64,000 nt of DNA. It comes from Alloacidobacterium sp963823845. GTDB lineage: Bacteria > Acidobacteriota > Terriglobia > Terriglobales > Acidobacteriaceae. Positions 61,818-64,000 of the stretch are shown piece by piece. The stretch spans positions 496,001 through 560,000 of the forward strand of contig CAWGND010000013.1 in the NCBI GenBank assembly GCA_963823845.1, read 5' to 3'. The translations under genes and the position numbers were made by a program. Every line of letters starts with the position of its first letter. Positions within the stretch are counted from its first letter, which is position 1. The notes below the pieces were generated by a model that did not search any database, had not been told where the DNA came from, and worked only from the letters and a program-made list of their open reading frames with translations.

Positions 61818-62738
61818 GTGAGCACAAGCCCCAATACGGAGTTGATTCGGGAGTACCTGACCTATCTGCGCGTGGAAAAGGGGTTGCGGCCGCTGACCTG
61901 CGAGGCGTATGAGCGTGATCTGCTGCAGTTTTCCGAGTATCTGGAGCGTGAGAATGCGCTGCCGATAGCGGCCCGGCAGAAGGAGGTGGCCGGATTTCTT
62001 GAGCATCTGCGGACGCATGGAGTGGAGTCGCGGTCGATGGCGCGCAAGCTCTCCTGCCTGCGCGGATTCTATAAGTGGCTGCTGCTCGACAAGCGCATCC
62101 AGCACGACCCAACGGTGAATCTCGAATCGCCCGATGCGTGGAAGGTGCTGCCCAAGTCACTCGCGCCCGCTGAAGTGAACTCGATACTGGAGCGCGCTGC
62201 GGTGGCCGCAGAGCATTCTGAAGCGGATGCCCTCGCGTTGCGCGACCGCGCGATTCTGGAATTGCTGTATGCGGGCGGTCTTAGGGTTTCAGAGTTGACT
62301 GGATTGTGTGTTGTCGATCTCTCGCTCGATGCCGGGCGCGTGCTCGTTCGGGGCAAAGGTGACAAGGAGCGGATTGTGCCGCTCGGCGCGCTGTGCATAA
62401 AGGCGACTGGCGAATATCTGGAGCGCGGGCGCCCGGCTCTCGTCCGCAACGGTCGAGCGAACCAGCTTTTTCTTTCGACGCGCGGCAAGCCGCTATCGCG
62501 TGAATGGGTGTGGAAACTGGTGAAGGCGAGCGATAGCCACGCCAGTCCGCACAAGCTGCGGCATAGCTGTGCTACGCACATGGTTGAGCATGGGGCTGAT
62601 TTGCGTACGGTGCAGACATTTCTCGGCCACGCCGACATTGCGACGACGCAGGTGTATACGCATCTCGCGCTCGGGCGGCTGAAGGCGGTGCATCGAATGC
62701 ACCACCCGCGCGCGAAGCGGGTTGAGGAAACACGGTGA
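61818..62738 (+). CDS. xerD: Tyrosine recombinase XerD-like
   Basis: A 306-aa tyrosine recombinase. An N-terminal SAM-like domain (NTELIREYLTYLRVEKGLRP) precedes the catalytic domain with R in LYAGGLRVSELTGL, K in GKGDKERIVPLG, HxxR in HKLRHSCATHMV, H in LGHADIATTQ and nucleophile Tyr in VYTHL. Start is GTG 61818. The next recombinase gene overlaps by 4 nt. Paired XerC/XerD proteins resolve chromosome dimers at dif; no dif-like site was identified here. Confidence 0.88.
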   Translation: MSTSPNTELIREYLTYLRVEKGLRPLTCEAYERDLLQFSEYLERENALPIAARQKEVAGFLEHLRTHGVESRSMARKLSCLRGFYKWLLLDKRIQHDPTVNLESPDAWKVLPKSLAPAEVNSILERAAVAAEHSEADALALRDRAILELLYAGGLRVSELTGLCVVDLSLDAGRVLVRGKGDKERIVPLGALCIKATGEYLERGRPALVRNGRANQLFLSTRGKPLSREWVWKLVKASDSHASPHKLRHSCATHMVEHGADLRTVQTFLGHADIATTQVYTHLALGRLKAVHRMHHPRAKRVEETR

Positions 62739-63664
62739 GCGATCAGCCTAAGGTTGTTTCCTTGGTGAATGAGTTCCTGGCTATGCTTACCAACGAGCGG
62801 GGATCGTCTCCGCATACATTGCGTGCTTATGAGCGTGAGTTGCAGAACTTCTCTTCCTATCTAGTCAACATGTTTGGCGCTGAGGTCGCGATCAAGCGCA
62901 TCGAGCACCAGCATATCCGCGCTTATCTGGGCGCTTTGTATGAGAAAGGACTGTCGAAGGCGTCGGCGGCACGAGCGCTCGCTGCGATTCGCTCGTGGTT
63001 CAAGTGGCTGGCGCGTGCGGGACATGTCGAACAAAGCCCGGCTGCGCTGGTCGCAACTCCGAAGCTGCCGAAACATCTGCCGCGTGTGCCGACCATCGAG
63101 CAGATGAACCGTGCCGTCGATGGCGTGAACGAAGATTTTGCCGCGTGGCCTGAGCGGGATCGGCTGATCTTTGAGCTGCTGTATGGATGTGGCATCCGCA
63201 ATGCGGAACTGGTCGGGATCGATCTCAAAGACATTCATTGGGCGAATGAAGCCATTCTCGTTCGCGGAAAGGGGCGCAAGGAGCGATATGTTCCTCTGGG
63301 CGACGCGGCAGCGCAGGCCTTGCGCGGATATCTGCCGCAGCGAGAGGCGCGCTTGCAGGCGGTGGGGAAGCGGGCTGAGGCGCTGTTACTGAACGCGAAG
63401 CTGCGCGGCAACGGACGATTGACGACGCGCAGTGTTGGCCGGATCGTAAAAGCGCTGGCCATTGCTAATGGATTGCCGGCGGAAGTGCATCCGCACACGC
63501 TGCGCCATGCTTTCGGCACACACATGCTCGAGGAGGGTGCGGATCTGCGAGCGATTCAGGAATTGCTCGGTCATGAGCGGCTTTCGACGACGCAGCGTTA
63601 CACGCAGCTTACAGTCGGACAGGTGGCTGAGGTGTATGACCGGACACATCCTCGGGCAAAATGA
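62735..63664 (+). CDS. xerC: Tyrosine recombinase XerC-like
   Basis: A 309-aa tyrosine recombinase starting at GTG 62735 (GTGA overlap). Catalytic R lies in LYGCGIRNAELVGI, K in GKGRKERYVPLG, HxxR in HPHTLRHAFGTHML, H in LGHERLSTTQ and Tyr in RYTQL. It complements the preceding XerD-type protein. Which of the two is XerC and which XerD is assigned by similarity pattern and could be reversed. Both appear intact. Confidence 0.88.
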   Translation: MSDQPKVVSLVNEFLAMLTNERGSSPHTLRAYERELQNFSSYLVNMFGAEVAIKRIEHQHIRAYLGALYEKGLSKASAARALAAIRSWFKWLARAGHVEQSPAALVATPKLPKHLPRVPTIEQMNRAVDGVNEDFAAWPERDRLIFELLYGCGIRNAELVGIDLKDIHWANEAILVRGKGRKERYVPLGDAAAQALRGYLPQREARLQAVGKRAEALLLNAKLRGNGRLTTRSVGRIVKALAIANGLPAEVHPHTLRHAFGTHMLEEGADLRAIQELLGHERLSTTQRYTQLTVGQVAEVYDRTHPRAK

Positions 63665-63746
63665 TCCAGCATGACCTTAGAAAGTCATCTGCGCCGCGCC
63701 CTGTATATCCTGTTGATGGGATTCATCGATAGAGTACGAGGTCAAG

Positions 63747-64000
63747 GTGCAGATCAAAGATCGCTTTGTTTGGGGTGTACTAGCAGCAAGCTGTTTCGCT
63801 TTGCTGATCGGGTTTTCGTCCTTACTTCATGCTCAGATTCCGGGCGCATTTCAATCGGTCGATCCCATGATTGGCACGGGGCCGGAGGGACATACCTTTC
63901 CTGGTGCGACGGTTCCTTTCGGTATGGTGCAAATCAGTCCCGACACGCAGATTCGTCCTTTCAAGCAGAGTTACAAATGGGCGGCGGGTTATCGCTACGA
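63747..64000 (+). CDS. GH92 family alpha-mannosidase-like protein, cut by the window edge
   Basis: The first 84 residues of a glycoside hydrolase family 92 protein. It starts at GTG 63747 with GAGG five nt upstream; a stop codon at 63714 closes the frame behind. A signal peptide (about 1-32, ending LLHAQ) is followed by VDPMIGTGPEGHTFPGATVP and FGMVQISPDT, which match the calcium-dependent GH92 N-terminal domain. GH92 enzymes trim alpha-1,2-linked mannose. The rest lies outside the window. Confidence 0.85.
   Translation, partial: MQIKDRFVWGVLAASCFALLIGFSSLLHAQIPGAFQSVDPMIGTGPEGHTFPGATVPFGMVQISPDTQIRPFKQSYKWAAGYRY

Overview
The window reads as chromosomal DNA of a moderately GC-rich Gram-negative bacterium, most likely an acidobacterium of the Acidobacteriaceae/Terriglobales type. 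This is inferred from the mix of genes: futalosine-route menaquinone synthesis, PadR regulators coupled to small membrane proteins, secreted BNR-type propellers, a DUF1501 protein, a GH92 mannosidase, a sialate O-acetylesterase and outer-membrane porins. It was not checked against a database. No rRNA, tRNA, CRISPR array, prophage or insertion sequence was found. Most genes are housekeeping or environmental-response genes in short operons.

Layout. 1-6.8 kb: a cut-off fatty acid desaturase, the 5' stump of a propeller gene, a PadR/membrane-protein pair, a REC-GGDEF protein with a damaged active site, an unrecognised 71-aa small gene with its own terminator, a TlpA-like thioredoxin, and an OprB-type porin facing an RcnR-like metal regulator. 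6.9-11.6 kb: a nitrogen block (amt, PII, glnD). 11.8-17.7 kb: a solitary nuoB, an OmpA/Ig-like surface protein, a BNR propeller, a GNAT acetyltransferase and a cysteine-free thioredoxin-like protein. 17.8-26.8 kb: mqnE, an OpgC-like acyltransferase, a MarR/pirin operon, a methyltransferase, a glutaryl-CoA dehydrogenase-like enzyme and a TetR/DUF2306 pair. 26.8-32.8 kb: an MlaFE-type lipid ABC transporter, then a sensor kinase and sigma-54 response regulator that are both broken by a tight cluster of single-base indels.

33-47 kb: hydrolases, MarR with an isoprenylcysteine-methyltransferase-like enzyme, glycerate 2-kinase, an M20 peptidase, a DUF255 protein, MscS, HdeD, a SpoIIE phosphatase and a K+-independent proton-pumping pyrophosphatase. 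47-54 kb: a fused E1 alpha/beta 2-oxoacid dehydrogenase, a VapBC toxin-antitoxin pair, DUF1501, DoxX, a hydrolase lacking its nucleophile, a 56-aa three-CxxC protein and a Rieske protein. 54-64 kb: sialate O-acetylesterase, a membrane PAS-GGDEF cyclase, a second PadR cassette with a matching operator at a neighbouring gene, a HAD/cobalamin-binding/Nudix operon, tandem XerD/XerC-type recombinases and the start of a GH92 gene.

The least explained features are: (i) five related hairpin-rich intergenic elements placed at gene 3' ends; (ii) at least nine apparent frameshifts within about 2.2 kb of one two-component system; (iii) three small genes (71, 56 and 30 aa); (iv) near-identical promoter/operator architecture at the second padR and the gene behind it; and (v) several enzymes or ATPases whose key catalytic residue is replaced. 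I found no single clearly new multi-gene system.
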